Shown: positions 1 to 6,292 of the stretch, one piece after another | Position numbering within the stretch: position 1 is the stretch's first letter | Layout: the number at the start of each line of letters is the position of its first letter | Source of the DNA: a virus | Virus record (IMG/VR): IMGVR_UViG_3300017613_000280 | Coordinates: 1 to 36,980 of that record | Direction: 5' to 3' (one strand) | Length of the DNA: 36,980 bases | Made by a program: the position numbers and the translations under genes | The notes under the pieces: model-generated | Database searches by the model: none | Told to the model about the DNA's origin: nothing | What the model saw: the letters and a program-made list of their open reading frames with translations, nothing else

Positions 1-51
1 ATACTCTGCCGCCCAGTCATACGCTGACTCGGCTGCGCTGTCCTTCTCGAT
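1..51. repeat. 51-bp terminal direct repeat (circular contig overlap)
   Basis: Bases 1-51 are identical to bases 36930-36980. The portal reading frame runs through the join without a shift, so this is best read as the overlap of a circular assembly or a circularly permuted genome. It is too short for a typical phage terminal repeat. Confidence 0.93.
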
Positions 52-393
52 AGCCCGGATGATGCCGTTGAGCACCTCGGCTGTCTCGGGGTCTGCCTGG
101 CCGTCGACTGGACGCACCTTGATGCTAGGCCGTATCTGCCGGATGTCGTTGACCACTTGGCGCAGGTACAGCGGCACCTTGTTGATCACTAGGCATGGGC
201 GGTTGTCTCGCTCACGCTCTTCCTTGACCTTGTCAGGCCACTGCTCGCCCTCGGAGAAACGCAGGTCATCGAGCGCCAGGTCTCGGTTGTCTGCTTCGTA
301 GTCCAGGCAATGGCCGAATCGCTTCTTGGCCTTTGCCAGTACCTTAGCGTCAGACTCGGAGCCTTTCGCCTTGTTGTCTGTCTCTTCTTCCAC
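1..393 (-). CDS. Portal protein, N-terminal part (P22 gp1-like)
   Basis: This is the first 131 codons of the portal protein, whose remainder lies at 35355-36980. The start is a GTG at 391-393 that directly follows the TAA stop of the upstream terminase ORF (394-396). The frame shows the N-terminal pattern of P22-like portals: a lysine-rich helix, then DLRFSEGEQWP, then NRPCLVINKVP and RQVVNDIRQ, then PSIKVRPVD. The portal is the dodecameric ring at one head vertex through which DNA is packaged and released. The protein would be 655 residues after circularisation, near the roughly 700 residues of P22 gp1. Family assignment is by motif recognition. Confidence 0.85.
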   Translation of the reverse strand, partial: MEEETDNKAKGSESDAKVLAKAKKRFGHCLDYEADNRDLALDDLRFSEGEQWPDKVKEERERDNRPCLVINKVPLYLRQVVNDIRQIRPSIKVRPVDGQADPETAEVLNGIIRAIEKDSAAESAYDWAAEY

Positions 394-1149
394 TTAGCCC
401 ATCCACCCGCCTTCGCGTTGATATCCGCCTTCGTCTCCGTATTGGTCCCCACCTTCGGGGACAGCATGACGGCGCATCATCCATGCGTAACGCGTGGCTG
501 ACAGAAGGTCATCAAATTGCTTCTGCACCTTGCCATCCTTGCGGTGATATAAGCGAAATTCATCCCACCACTCGGTGAGCGTCTTAGCCACGAAGAACCT
601 GCCGGTCTGCATGGCATCCAGCATCTCCATGATCCCGGCCTCTACGCCGTTGCTACCGTCCGAGAAGGTTGCCTTGTTTGGCATCATCTCGAGCCCGTGC
701 GCTGCGTACTGGTCGGAGAGTTTCTTGCCTGAGCCCTTATCGTGCTGCAGACCATCGTGAGGCCACGCCCAGGGTAGCCAGTCACCCCACGGGCGCAAAG
801 CTCCTGCGTGGAGTAACGGCGTAGCCTCTGAGCGTTTGTATGCACTGAGCACGTAGAAGCGATCAGTGTCTCTGTCCCAGGCGCACTTGACTGCTGCCGT
901 GGGATGGTCCCACCCGAAGTCGATACCGCAGAGGTAGACAACCGCTGGGCTGAGCGTTTCCTGCTCCCACTCGATGTCTGACTCGGCGATCGGGAAGATG
1001 CGTCCGGAGCCGAGTGTCGGTATGCCTTTGGCTCGAGCTTCTCGCTCGTGCTTTGGGTAGCCAGCGATGATAGCGTCGGCCTGTTCCTGGCTGTAGATGT
1101 GGGGGACCGCATCGTCCAGGGTTGCCTTGATGACGGCGCGGCCTCTCAT
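394..1149 (-). CDS. Large terminase, nuclease-domain ORF
   Basis: This 251-codon ORF matches the C-terminal half of P22/Sf6-type large terminases. Residues 43-53 read IPTLGSGRIFP. Residues 75-81 GIDFGWD hold the first RuvC-fold acidic residue. HD at 131-132 and FDDLLSATRYA (about 212-222) hold further likely metal ligands. It should cut the concatemer during headful packaging. Its ATG overlaps the TGA of the ATPase ORF (1146-1868) as ATGA, so the two domains of one normal protein sit in separate, overlapping frames. The ORF is either a true separate subunit or the product of a frameshift. The portal GTG follows its stop with no gap. Confidence 0.85.
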   Translation of the reverse strand: MRGRAVIKATLDDAVPHIYSQEQADAIIAGYPKHEREARAKGIPTLGSGRIFPIAESDIEWEQETLSPAVVYLCGIDFGWDHPTAAVKCAWDRDTDRFYVLSAYKRSEATPLLHAGALRPWGDWLPWAWPHDGLQHDKGSGKKLSDQYAAHGLEMMPNKATFSDGSNGVEAGIMEMLDAMQTGRFFVAKTLTEWWDEFRLYHRKDGKVQKQFDDLLSATRYAWMMRRHAVPEGGDQYGDEGGYQREGGWMG

Positions 1150-1868
1150 GCAGCGTCCAGCATGTCATCGGTGAGGAACTGTCGCACAACCTCGGACATG
1201 CCCTTAAGCGGGGTGAACGTGATCGCGCAGAAGTTGCCGAGCTGGCCGTTGTTCGATCGGGTCCGGCCCTCGGAGTAGATGTCGGGTGGCGGTTCTTCGT
1301 CGAACCAGATGCCGTCGACGGTATCGCCCTGCCACTTCTCTCGGCCTTTCTCGTAGCTCTTGAACAACAGCGAGCTGTCACCAGGCTGGATGTCTCCACC
1401 ACCACCGTGGCGCACAACGATCGAGTCGATCGCGTTAGGCTGACCACGCGACATGGTGATTTCCTTGAGGCATTCCTTGGGGATCAAGCCTCTTCCCCAG
1501 TGCAGCCTGATCTCGGGCTGGCCGATAAGAATTCGCTGAGGGTTGTCCCTGGTGCTTTCGCCTGTAACTCCGCCGCACCAGAGCCGCGTAGGTTTGTGGA
1601 ACACGGCACCCTTCCACCAGTCCGGATACCTGCCGGTGAGGTGGTATGCCCACTCTGCTCCACCGCAGACGGTCTTGCCGATCTGGTTGCCTGCCATGAA
1701 CAGCCGTTCACCGTACTTGGCGCCAGCGTCATGAAAGTCTCTTTGCTTCGGGAATGGTTGATAGTGCTGGAGAGCGTTCTCCACCTTGCGGCGCCTCAAC
1801 TCCTCCAACGCGAATATCAATTCCAAGCTCCCTTCCGAGGGTTCTGGTGTATTCGCGGAGTTGGGCAT
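1146..1868 (-). CDS. Large terminase, ATPase-domain ORF
   Basis: This 240-codon ORF carries the packaging motor ATPase half. Walker A is GNQIGKT at residues 60-66. Walker B is in VDGIWFDEE at 184-192, and a coupling-type motif ITFTPLKG lies at 216-223. It stops with TGA just after FLTDDMLDAA, where homologous terminases continue into the nuclease domain; here that domain is a second ORF starting at 1149 in the -1 frame. I see no canonical slippery heptamer at the junction. The annotated ATG overlaps the small terminase by 140 bases. The first recognisable conserved stretch is EELRRRK at residues 22-28, so the first 20 residues could be extra. Confidence 0.87.
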   Translation of the reverse strand: MPNSANTPEPSEGSLELIFALEELRRRKVENALQHYQPFPKQRDFHDAGAKYGERLFMAGNQIGKTVCGGAEWAYHLTGRYPDWWKGAVFHKPTRLWCGGVTGESTRDNPQRILIGQPEIRLHWGRGLIPKECLKEITMSRGQPNAIDSIVVRHGGGGDIQPGDSSLLFKSYEKGREKWQGDTVDGIWFDEEPPPDIYSEGRTRSNNGQLGNFCAITFTPLKGMSEVVRQFLTDDMLDAA

Positions 1869-2088
1869 CGTCCATGTCCTCGTAGACGTGAGTGACTTCG
1901 GCTTGGAGCATCATCTCCTTGGGGACAAACTTGGAGATGGTCGCCAGGCACTCCAAGGGCTTCTCCTGGAGCTGTTCGAGGATAATCGTACTCAGGGGTC
2001 GGCCATCTTCCTCGGACTGCTTAGCGGCCCGGAGGAAGGCTCCACGCACTGTTGCGGCTATATCGTGACTGCCTTTTGTTCGCGCCAT
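1729..2088 (-). CDS. Putative small terminase subunit
   Basis: This 119-residue protein is encoded just before the large terminase ATPase. Its N-terminus, KGSHDIAATVRGAFLRA, followed by a helix with QLQEKPLECLATISKFVPKE, resembles phage small terminases of the kind found beside P22-like large subunits. Such proteins bind the pac site as a ring and regulate the motor. No HTH can be assigned with certainty by eye. The last 140 bases are shared with the large terminase ORF in another frame. The Shine-Dalgarno sequence before the ATG is weak. The position argument is stronger than the sequence argument. Confidence 0.62.
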   Translation of the reverse strand: MARTKGSHDIAATVRGAFLRAAKQSEEDGRPLSTIILEQLQEKPLECLATISKFVPKEMMLQAEVTHVYEDMDDAQLREYTRTLGRELGIDIRVGGVEAPQGGERSPALSTIPEAKRLS

Positions 2089-2172
2089 TCTTTGAGCAAC
2101 AACTCGCTGAAATGCTTATATGCCAAAAGTTAGCACTTACTAGCGGTTTTTACCAGTAAAGCCCTGCTTACT
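2089..2172 (-). other. Intergenic region before small terminase, with inverted repeats
   Basis: This 84-bp gap separates the replication genes from the packaging genes. It holds two overlapping small inverted repeats, at 2149-2160 (TTTAC/GTAAA arms) and 2155-2172 (AGTAAGC/GCTTTACT arms on the minus strand). A TATAAG hexamer lies at about 2117-2122 on the minus strand, without a convincing -35. There is no T-tract after the hairpin, so a terminator is not supported. Confidence 0.3.
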
Positions 2173-2421
2173 TCAGTCTTCGCTAATATTATTGTAGTCG
2201 GCCTGCGTGAATGGCGACCCGTCACTCCAGCCTATCGACGATAACGGCTCTGGCTCTGTTCGCCCTACCTCGTTGCCGTCCCTGTCGTAGTCGATGCTGT
2301 AGCAATACGCGACCATTTTCCCATCCTCGAAGACGAGGTATGTCTTGAGTTCTTTACGTCCAAGGATGTTATCCAGGTCGATATTCATGCGTTCAAATAT
2401 CAGCTCAGGTTTGTTTTCCAT
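2173..2421 (-). CDS. Hypothetical protein, 82 aa
   Basis: This acidic small protein is of unrecognised family. The ATG at 2421 has a strong ribosome site: GGAGGAG ends 7 bases upstream. Its central part (TYLVFEDGKMVAYCYSIDYDRDGNEVGRTE) looks like a small beta-rich fold. It is the last gene before the terminase block, and its start overlaps the end of the 48-residue ORF at 2405-2551. No function is proposed. Confidence 0.65.
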   Translation of the reverse strand: MENKPELIFERMNIDLDNILGRKELKTYLVFEDGKMVAYCYSIDYDRDGNEVGRTEPEPLSSIGWSDGSPFTQADYNNISED

Positions 2422-2551
2422 CGGTCATCTCCTCCTCATCGCTCCCTGGCTCGTACTCGAAGTTTGGGCAGCTGGTGTTGTTGTCTGGGAATCCGGGCTC
2501 GTGGAGCAGGCACCCGGCTATGGCCCAGTTGATGCATGAGAGGCAGGTCAT
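2405..2551 (-). CDS. Small cysteine-containing protein, 48 aa
   Basis: A 48-codon ORF starts at an ATG overlapping the helicase stop as ATGA (2548-2551), with GGGGAGCAGG just upstream. It begins MTCLSCINWAIAGCLL and has a further Cys at about residue 28. The CxxC plus two later Cys could bind a metal. The C-terminus is acidic (GSDEEEMTDG) and overlaps the start of the next gene by 17 bases. The tight coupling on both sides supports it as a gene. Function is unknown; the other small Cys-rich ORFs of this block (5632-6043) have a similar look. Confidence 0.55.
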   Translation of the reverse strand: MTCLSCINWAIAGCLLHEPGFPDNNTSCPNFEYEPGSDEEEMTDGKQT

Positions 2552-3474
2552 CCTGCTCCCCTGATCCTGTCAGCGGCAGGACCGTGGAGTGTCGGCCTTG
2601 CGTCTGGCCCGGAGAGGTACTGGTGCGATCCTGGGTCGAAGTACAGCGAGATGCCGCCCTCCCACTCACCGTGGCGTTGTTTCTCCACGAGCAGTCTGGT
2701 GTCTGGCTCGAGTCGATCGACGGGTTCGTTGCGCTCTACCTTGCGCTCCTTGCTTTTGTTGCGGTGCACAAGAATCACGTTGTCGACCAGGTCGGTGATG
2801 CCCCCGGCTCCCTTCACGTCGAACTTGTTCGGCGCCTGCTCCTCGCTCTGCCCCTTGCGAACGTGATGCACGAGGATGATATGTGCCTGGTATGTCTTCG
2901 CTGCCCAGCACAGGCGGTCGACGAACCGCTGTTGTTTTTCGTAGTCCTCAGGCCCGATGCCGCACTTCATCAGGCTGTCGATGACAACGTGGTCGCATTT
3001 GAGTTCCGACATCGCGTAGATTGCCATGCCGAGGATACGGTCAGATGCGACGGTATCGAGCTGGTCGTAGACCCAGAGTCGGTCGTCAGATGTCCAGTCG
3101 ATCGTCTCGTTGATGATTTCTGCGGTCGGTCTGGCTGTGGCTAGCATCTGGCGCAGCAGTCGGTGCCCGGTTGCCTGGATCGTCATCTCCATCGAGGCCA
3201 GTGCGATCTTCGCGAAGGCAAGCAGGTGGGCGATGATGTGGGACAGGACCAGGCTTTTGCCGTGTCCGTTGATTCCAGCGACGAGTGTAACCTCCCCAGG
3301 GCGCAGCCGGAAGGCGCCGTGTGTTTTCTGCCAGGGCAGCGTATCCCCGATTGCCTCGACGCCAGAGGCGAAGCGTTGCAGGATTCCATCGCGGTCGGAT
3401 GTCAGGTCGGTGAAGAACTGCGATTCCTGTTCAGCGGCGAATTTCAGGAAGTCCACGTCGTCGATGTGTTTCAC
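2548..3474 (-). CDS. DnaB-type replicative helicase (RecA-fold ATPase)
   Basis: This 308-residue protein has the DnaB/Twinkle C-terminal ATPase pattern. Walker A is GINGHGKS at residues 67-74. A MEMT segment follows at 95-98. Walker B is CDHVVIDSL around Asp166, then IILVHHVRK (199-207), then DVKGAGGITDLVDNVILVHR as the DNA-binding or arginine-finger region. It lacks the N-terminal primase-interaction domain of cellular DnaB, as many short phage helicases do. It follows the DUF1376/DnaT-like protein with an ATGA-type overlap at 3471-3474, so the two probably act together in opening the phage origin. Confidence 0.82.
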   Translation of the reverse strand: MKHIDDVDFLKFAAEQESQFFTDLTSDRDGILQRFASGVEAIGDTLPWQKTHGAFRLRPGEVTLVAGINGHGKSLVLSHIIAHLLAFAKIALASMEMTIQATGHRLLRQMLATARPTAEIINETIDWTSDDRLWVYDQLDTVASDRILGMAIYAMSELKCDHVVIDSLMKCGIGPEDYEKQQRFVDRLCWAAKTYQAHIILVHHVRKGQSEEQAPNKFDVKGAGGITDLVDNVILVHRNKSKERKVERNEPVDRLEPDTRLLVEKQRHGEWEGGISLYFDPGSHQYLSGPDARPTLHGPAADRIRGAG

Positions 3475-4118
3475 AGGTCGTTTCTCCAGGATTCCGGGTT
3501 GGTTGGGGTGGAGCTGTTATTTTTCGCTTTATCCGGGAAGAGTCCCTGCCATCGGTTCTGGATTGTCATGTCGACGCAGTGGCGTTGCTGATCGGCTGAC
3601 AGGCCGAGGAGTTGGTTGGCGGCTTTGGTGCGTGAGAGGTTGGTCAGTGGTTTGCGAATTTCTTTCCTGTGTTGCTCGAAATCATTCCAAGCTTTTTCGT
3701 CGACACCCTGTGGAACCCGTAAGGGGACTACAGGGGTTCTGGTACTGGTACTGGTACTGTCGGCAAACCCACCCCCTTCACCACCCCCATAGGCACCTGT
3801 ACCTAAGCCCTTGACTTTACCGCCATTTCGCAAAAGACCCTGCACAAGTGTATGGCTATATCCCCACTGGTTTCTAACGAATTTGTCGGCCACTTTGTCC
3901 CATAAAACCCCCCCCCTATTTGGGTGGACACCTAGTATGCGACTTGCGTGCTTACGGTCCTTGATTACCCGCCCTCTGCCCTCGTAGAGATAGATCAAAA
4001 GCTCGAGATACACCCCCTTCAGGAGCAGATTCTCGGTCGGGTTGTCTCCCAGAAATCGGGTTCCGGCCACCCACCTGTCAATGATCAGCGGGAAGAATTT
4101 GAGTCCATCCTCAGCCAT
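3471..4118 (-). CDS. Replication initiation protein, DUF1376/DnaT-like
   Basis: The preferred start is the ATG at 4118 (MAEDGLKFFPL), behind GAGGTGTCAC, giving 215 residues. The N-terminus fits the DUF1376 winged-helix type found in phage replication proteins (WVAGTRFLG, then YLELLIYLYE). A low-complexity linker contains Gly runs and STSTST. The C-terminus, WNDFEQHRKEIRKPLT to NRWQGLFPDK, is the DnaT/O-protein-type helicase-loader segment. Two DNA oddities are inside: a run of nine G on the coding strand (3908-3916) and three tandem GGTACT-type units around 3738-3758. The helicase gene follows directly. I infer that this protein binds an origin and loads that helicase. Confidence 0.72.
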   Translation of the reverse strand: MAEDGLKFFPLIIDRWVAGTRFLGDNPTENLLLKGVYLELLIYLYEGRGRVIKDRKHASRILGVHPNRGGVLWDKVADKFVRNQWGYSHTLVQGLLRNGGKVKGLGTGAYGGGEGGGFADSTSTSTRTPVVPLRVPQGVDEKAWNDFEQHRKEIRKPLTNLSRTKAANQLLGLSADQQRHCVDMTIQNRWQGLFPDKAKNNSSTPTNPESWRNDL

Positions 4119-4365
4119 GTGACACCTCTTCGGCATCCAACAGGGTGTTGTAGTAGGCCACCTCTGGGCTCGTCTCAACCCCTGCGAGGCGCAGCCTGGC
4201 GTATGCGGCCTTCTCAGAGGCTAACGCACCCGCAGTCTGCTTACGCCCCTCCTGCCTGTCCAGGTAGCCCCTGGCCAGCACATAGCGGGCCTCGGATAGG
4301 TCGTCACCGATTGCCATTGCTTGGCGCATCAGTGATGAAAAAGTGTCGTCGTCTATAGGAATCAA
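4111..4365 (-). CDS. Hypothetical protein, 84 aa
   Basis: This protein begins at a TTG (4365) behind AAGAGGGCAAGATT. It is a short, mostly helical protein (SEARYVLARGYLDRQEGRKQTAGALASEKAAYARLR) without a family I recognise. Its last 8 bases overlap the start of the replication initiator. Codon use and the tight overlap support it as real. It could be a small replication accessory, but nothing in the sequence shows this. Confidence 0.6.
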   Translation of the reverse strand: MIPIDDDTFSSLMRQAMAIGDDLSEARYVLARGYLDRQEGRKQTAGALASEKAAYARLRLAGVETSPEVAYYNTLLDAEEVSHG

Positions 4366-4380
4366 AATCTTGCCCTCTTG

Positions 4381-4467
4381 CTACCCTCGGAAGTGATTGC
4401 GGCAACCCGAGGGAAGAGCTGTCCCTGGTGGATCAGACCAGGTAAGCCGCATCTGTATTGTCGCCAT
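4381..4467 (-). CDS. Possible 28-aa peptide
   Basis: A short ORF (MATIQMRLTW onward, ending CRNHFRG) fills the gap between the RHH-like gene and the TTG-started gene. Its ribosome site is weak (GCAGAGATT). It is listed because the operon is otherwise gap-free here. It may be chance. Confidence 0.28.
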   Translation of the reverse strand: MATIQMRLTWSDPPGTALPSGCRNHFRG

Positions 4468-4481
4468 AATCTCTGCACCGA

Positions 4482-4661
4482 TCAAGCCCCTGAATCACCC
4501 TGGGGCTTTTTCTTTTCCTGAAGCCTGCACAGGTGCTGGGCGTGGCTCTGGATCCGCTCTTTGCTCTCTACCGGCACCCAGACCGATACCCGCACCAAGC
4601 CATTGGCTCGCTTGCGTTCGTCGGCCTCGCGGCGTCTCTGGGCGTCTGGTTTGGCTGTCAT
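4482..4661 (-). CDS. Small RHH/MazE-like DNA-binding candidate, 59 aa
   Basis: This 59-codon ORF starts at an ATG (4661) behind a very good ribosome site, GAGGGAG with a 4-base spacer. The N-terminus is strongly basic (KPDAQRRREADERKRANG), followed by LVRVSVWVPVESKERIQSHA. A short beta strand of that VxVWVP kind followed by a helix is typical of small ribbon-helix-helix proteins. It could be a regulator of the palindrome-bearing promoter about 300 bp upstream; that is inference. Its 3' end lies within the hairpin annotated at 4484-4516. Confidence 0.6.
   Translation of the reverse strand: MTAKPDAQRRREADERKRANGLVRVSVWVPVESKERIQSHAQHLCRLQEKKKPQGDSGA
4484..4516 (+). terminator. Intrinsic terminator, plus-strand orientation
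   Basis: A stem AAGCCCC / GGGGCTT with an 11-base loop is followed by TTTTTCTTTT on the plus strand. No plus-strand gene precedes it, so it could only stop antisense transcription through the leftward operon. It overlaps the last codons of the small RHH-like gene. Confidence 0.55.
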
Positions 4662-4697
4662 GTTGCTCCCTCGTGCGCCGTCCGTGGCGCTGGTTGT

Positions 4698-4910
4698 TTA
4701 GTTGACTGCTACAACGTGGACATGAGCCGGAAAATCGATCTTGCTGCTGACTGCTGCGGCATTCTTTTCTGCCAACTCTTTGCTGCTCGCCCAGCCATTT
4801 GCCCAGATTTCGCTACCGTCTTCGCGTTCTACCATCGTTACGTGGGTGTACACTTTTGATTTGCTGTTGCGGGTTGCGGTGTGGTTCTTGTAAGTGGCGG
4901 TGAATTTCAT
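4698..4910 (-). CDS. Hypothetical protein, 70 aa, first gene after leftward promoter
   Basis: The start is the ATG at 4910 (MKFTATYKNH). It is preceded by a GGGAAACGAAA leader nearly the same as those of the genes at 6293 and 8980. The protein is a compact basic/polar chain with alternating strands (TYKNHTATRNSKSKVYTHVTMVERED) and a helix (SSKELAEKNAAAVSSK). This layout resembles small phage proteins with a dsRNA-binding-like alpha/beta shape, but I cannot assign a family. It is the first gene of the unit driven by the promoter at 4949-4976. Confidence 0.65.
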   Translation of the reverse strand: MKFTATYKNHTATRNSKSKVYTHVTMVEREDGSEIWANGWASSKELAEKNAAAVSSKIDFPAHVHVVAVN

Positions 4911-4948
4911 TTTCGTTTCCCTTTGTGTGTTTGCTTGCCGATGAGTTA

Positions 4949-4976
4949 ATAATAGCACTGTGAGCGCTCACGTCAA
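4949..4976 (-). promoter_or_regulatory. Sigma70-like promoter with palindromic operator
   Basis: On the minus strand, TTGACG (4971-4976) and TATTAT (4949-4954) are separated by 16 bp. The spacer and edge of the -35 contain the perfect 12-bp palindrome GTGAGCGCTCAC (4960-4971). A dimeric repressor bound there would block RNA polymerase. The ATG of the first gene lies 39 bases downstream of the -10. Confidence 0.72.
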
Positions 4977-5006
4977 GGGGTAATGATCAAATAGTTGAAA
5001 TTATTT

Positions 5007-5177
5007 TCACCACAAGTCTCCAGCGCCAGCCTCAAGCTCGATACGCCTGTCCTCAATAGCCCGCCTGATGCGCCCCCTGCGGAGTTCCTCGTCATCGATC
5101 ACGCGAGGCTTGCGCTTCGCCTTGTCGATCTCCGAATTGATCACCATCTCCCACCTTCCGCGCTTCTTGTAGATCAT
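5007..5177 (-). CDS. Hypothetical basic helical protein, 56 aa
   Basis: The start chosen is the ATG at 5177 (MIYKKRGRWEMVINSEID), which overlaps the preceding stop as ATGA. The protein is rich in Arg, Lys, Asp and Glu and predicted helical (DKAKRKPRVIDDEELRRGRIRRAIEDRRIE). It could bind nucleic acid or another protein. No family is recognised. It is the last gene of the small leftward group before the promoter at 4949-4976. Confidence 0.6.
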   Translation of the reverse strand: MIYKKRGRWEMVINSEIDKAKRKPRVIDDEELRRGRIRRAIEDRRIELEAGAGDLW

Positions 5178-5635
5178 TGCATTGCCCTCAATCTGTCCTG
5201 CGGAACAAACCATGCAGGACGATGGTTATTTGGGTTCCGCATAAATTCATCGTGTTTCGCGTCTTTCCCGTACATCCATCCGACAAGACGCATCAAATTA
5301 CCGTCACCAGTAACAAACACAAACGGCCTGTCGTTAGCATCATTGTCCCTGATAATCAAGCAACCATCCGGTCGAGATGTTCCCCTGACTTCAACGTTAT
5401 CTACATCTTCTTTGTCATGGAAAGTGTTTAGCCCTGGTAGCCAGAATCTGTTCTTCCATTTTGCAAAGGCAACCTCGGCGCATACCCCGATAGTCTCCTC
5501 CTCAAGTCGCTTAATCGGACTCCTGCTGTATGTTGTTGCGTGGTTTAAGTCGCTTTTTGCGCTTAAGAGTATTCGCAATTTCGCCCCTTCAACCGATTGG
5601 ACGAATTCGTAAATAGTTAGCCGAACGTCAATCAC
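5174..5635 (-). CDS. Conserved-type phage hypothetical protein, 153 aa
   Basis: The start is a GTG (5635) overlapping the upstream TGA as GTGA. The middle holds ETIGVCAEVAFAKWKNRFW and then DVDNVEVRGT, CLIIRDND, RPFVFVTG and RLVGWMYGKDA, ending RPAWFVPQDRL. I recognise this layout from uncharacterised phage proteins. The order of an acidic residue, ExR and beta strands is reminiscent of a PD-(D/E)XK fold, but the catalytic Lys is not clear, so no enzymatic role is claimed. It sits among small early-type genes. Confidence 0.65.
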   Translation of the reverse strand: MIDVRLTIYEFVQSVEGAKLRILLSAKSDLNHATTYSRSPIKRLEEETIGVCAEVAFAKWKNRFWLPGLNTFHDKEDVDNVEVRGTSRPDGCLIIRDNDANDRPFVFVTGDGNLMRLVGWMYGKDAKHDEFMRNPNNHRPAWFVPQDRLRAMQ

Positions 5636-5811
5636 AGTGCCGCCTCCTTCGCTGCCCGCTCAACGCTCATGTGCGCGAGAGCCTCAGTCCATCGGGTGAA
5701 CCTTGGACACTCGTTCTCGCACCAACTCCGCTGACTACATGGATCGCACGGGCACCCGATTGTCAGCTGATACACGCGATCAGATAGTGGTGTTCTCTGG
5801 CTTTTCTGCAT
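5632..5811 (-). CDS. Small cysteine-rich protein, 59 aa
   Basis: The ATG at 5811 follows the previous stop (5813-5815) by one base, so the longer upstream frame is not needed. Six Cys lie in about 20 residues (CPCDPCSQRSWCENECPRF), which suggests a zinc knuckle or a metal-cluster site. The rest is helical (TRWTEALAHMSVERAAKEAAL). Function is unknown. It pairs with the Cys-containing gene just upstream, and both would be made early in the leftward unit. Confidence 0.6.
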   Translation of the reverse strand: MQKSQRTPLSDRVYQLTIGCPCDPCSQRSWCENECPRFTRWTEALAHMSVERAAKEAAL

Positions 5812-5812
5812 G

Positions 5813-6043
5813 TCACTGCACCCCTTTTCCGGCCTGGTCGTACTTCCCATCGAGGCTGACCTGCTCCATTGCCGGGTAGTCTCGTCTGAACTCACCGCAA
5901 CGGTCTTGCTTATGAACGTATGGCCATAGAGGCAGGTTTGTAAAATTCGCAGGCGGGTTCCTGATACAGGTTCCCTTTAAAGATGAGCCTGGTTCTGATG
6001 GTTCGTAATACTCGCAATACCTGCACCTCTGGTCGTCTCTCAT
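5813..6043 (-). CDS. Small cysteine-containing protein, 76 aa
   Basis: The preferred start is the ATG at 6043 behind GAGGGAATT. The protein begins MRDDQRCRYCEYYEP and has GTCIRNPP and DRCGEFR later. These four Cys in CxxC...C...C spacing match the look of small phage zinc-binding proteins with a RCxxCxxY(Y/F)xP opening. It is the first gene of the leftward block. An inverted repeat (6056-6071) lies just ahead of its ribosome site. Molecular role is unknown. Confidence 0.62.
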   Translation of the reverse strand: MRDDQRCRYCEYYEPSEPGSSLKGTCIRNPPANFTNLPLWPYVHKQDRCGEFRRDYPAMEQVSLDGKYDQAGKGVQ

Positions 6044-6055
6044 AATTCCCTCAAT

Positions 6056-6071
6056 GTTAGTGGTCACTAAC
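6056..6071. promoter_or_regulatory. Perfect 16-bp inverted repeat, candidate operator
   Basis: GTTAGTG-GT-CACTAAC lies 13-28 bases upstream of the first leftward ATG (6043). Two 7-bp arms with a 2-bp centre suit a dimeric DNA-binding protein. It could also form a hairpin in the leader RNA. No convincing -10/-35 pair was found around it. Confidence 0.45.
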
Positions 6072-6234
6072 CTGCAAAGTGTTGGTAAATGTGGACGCAG
6101 ACAGCATCCTTTGCTGCCCACGCCCACGCCCCCAAAGGCGCCGAAGAGTCAAAAACGAAAGTGCTGGGTACGACGGCGCACTACAACCCTAGCCCAGCTG
6201 GTGATGAATTGCAAAACTAATTGTCCTACGACGC
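6072..6234. other. Divergent intergenic region
   Basis: This stretch between the leftward and rightward blocks holds no gene I can support. It includes C-rich repeats (CCCACGCCCACGCCCCC, around 6117-6133). I see no iteron array and no clear leftward promoter. It is a reasonable place for an origin or leftward promoter, but the sequence does not prove either. Confidence 0.4.
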
Positions 6235-6263
6235 TTGACACTGGGTTGGAGAGCCACTAAAGT
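6235..6263 (+). promoter_or_regulatory. Rightward sigma70-like promoter
   Basis: TTGACA (6235-6240) and TAAAGT (6258-6263) are separated by 17 bp. The ATG at 6293 lies 30 bases downstream behind an ACGAGGGAAACAAA leader. Unlike the other two promoters it has no palindrome in its spacer. Confidence 0.6.
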
Positions 6264-6292
6264 TGGAACCGTACACAAACGAGGGAAACAAA

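Noticed and set aside
863-1447. Minus-strand 194-codon ORF across the terminase split
   Set aside because: I checked whether it joins the two terminase halves. Its frame is Ser/Arg/Thr-rich without terminase motifs, so it is a shadow and not a bridge.
2100-2172. Possible late promoter before the small terminase
   Set aside because: There is a TATAAG hexamer but no -35 at acceptable spacing, so it is reported only as an intergenic region.
2536-3144. Plus-strand 202-codon ORF opposite the helicase
   Set aside because: The helicase on the minus strand has intact Walker motifs, and the opposite ORF has no recognisable domain or promoter.
5174-5635. PD-(D/E)XK nuclease assignment
   Set aside because: The strand order is suggestive, but the catalytic Asp and Lys cannot be placed, so it was left as hypothetical.
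6072-6234. Replication origin with iterons
   Set aside because: Only short C-rich repeats are present. There is no array of 15-25 bp iterons and no clear AT-rich unwinding stretch.
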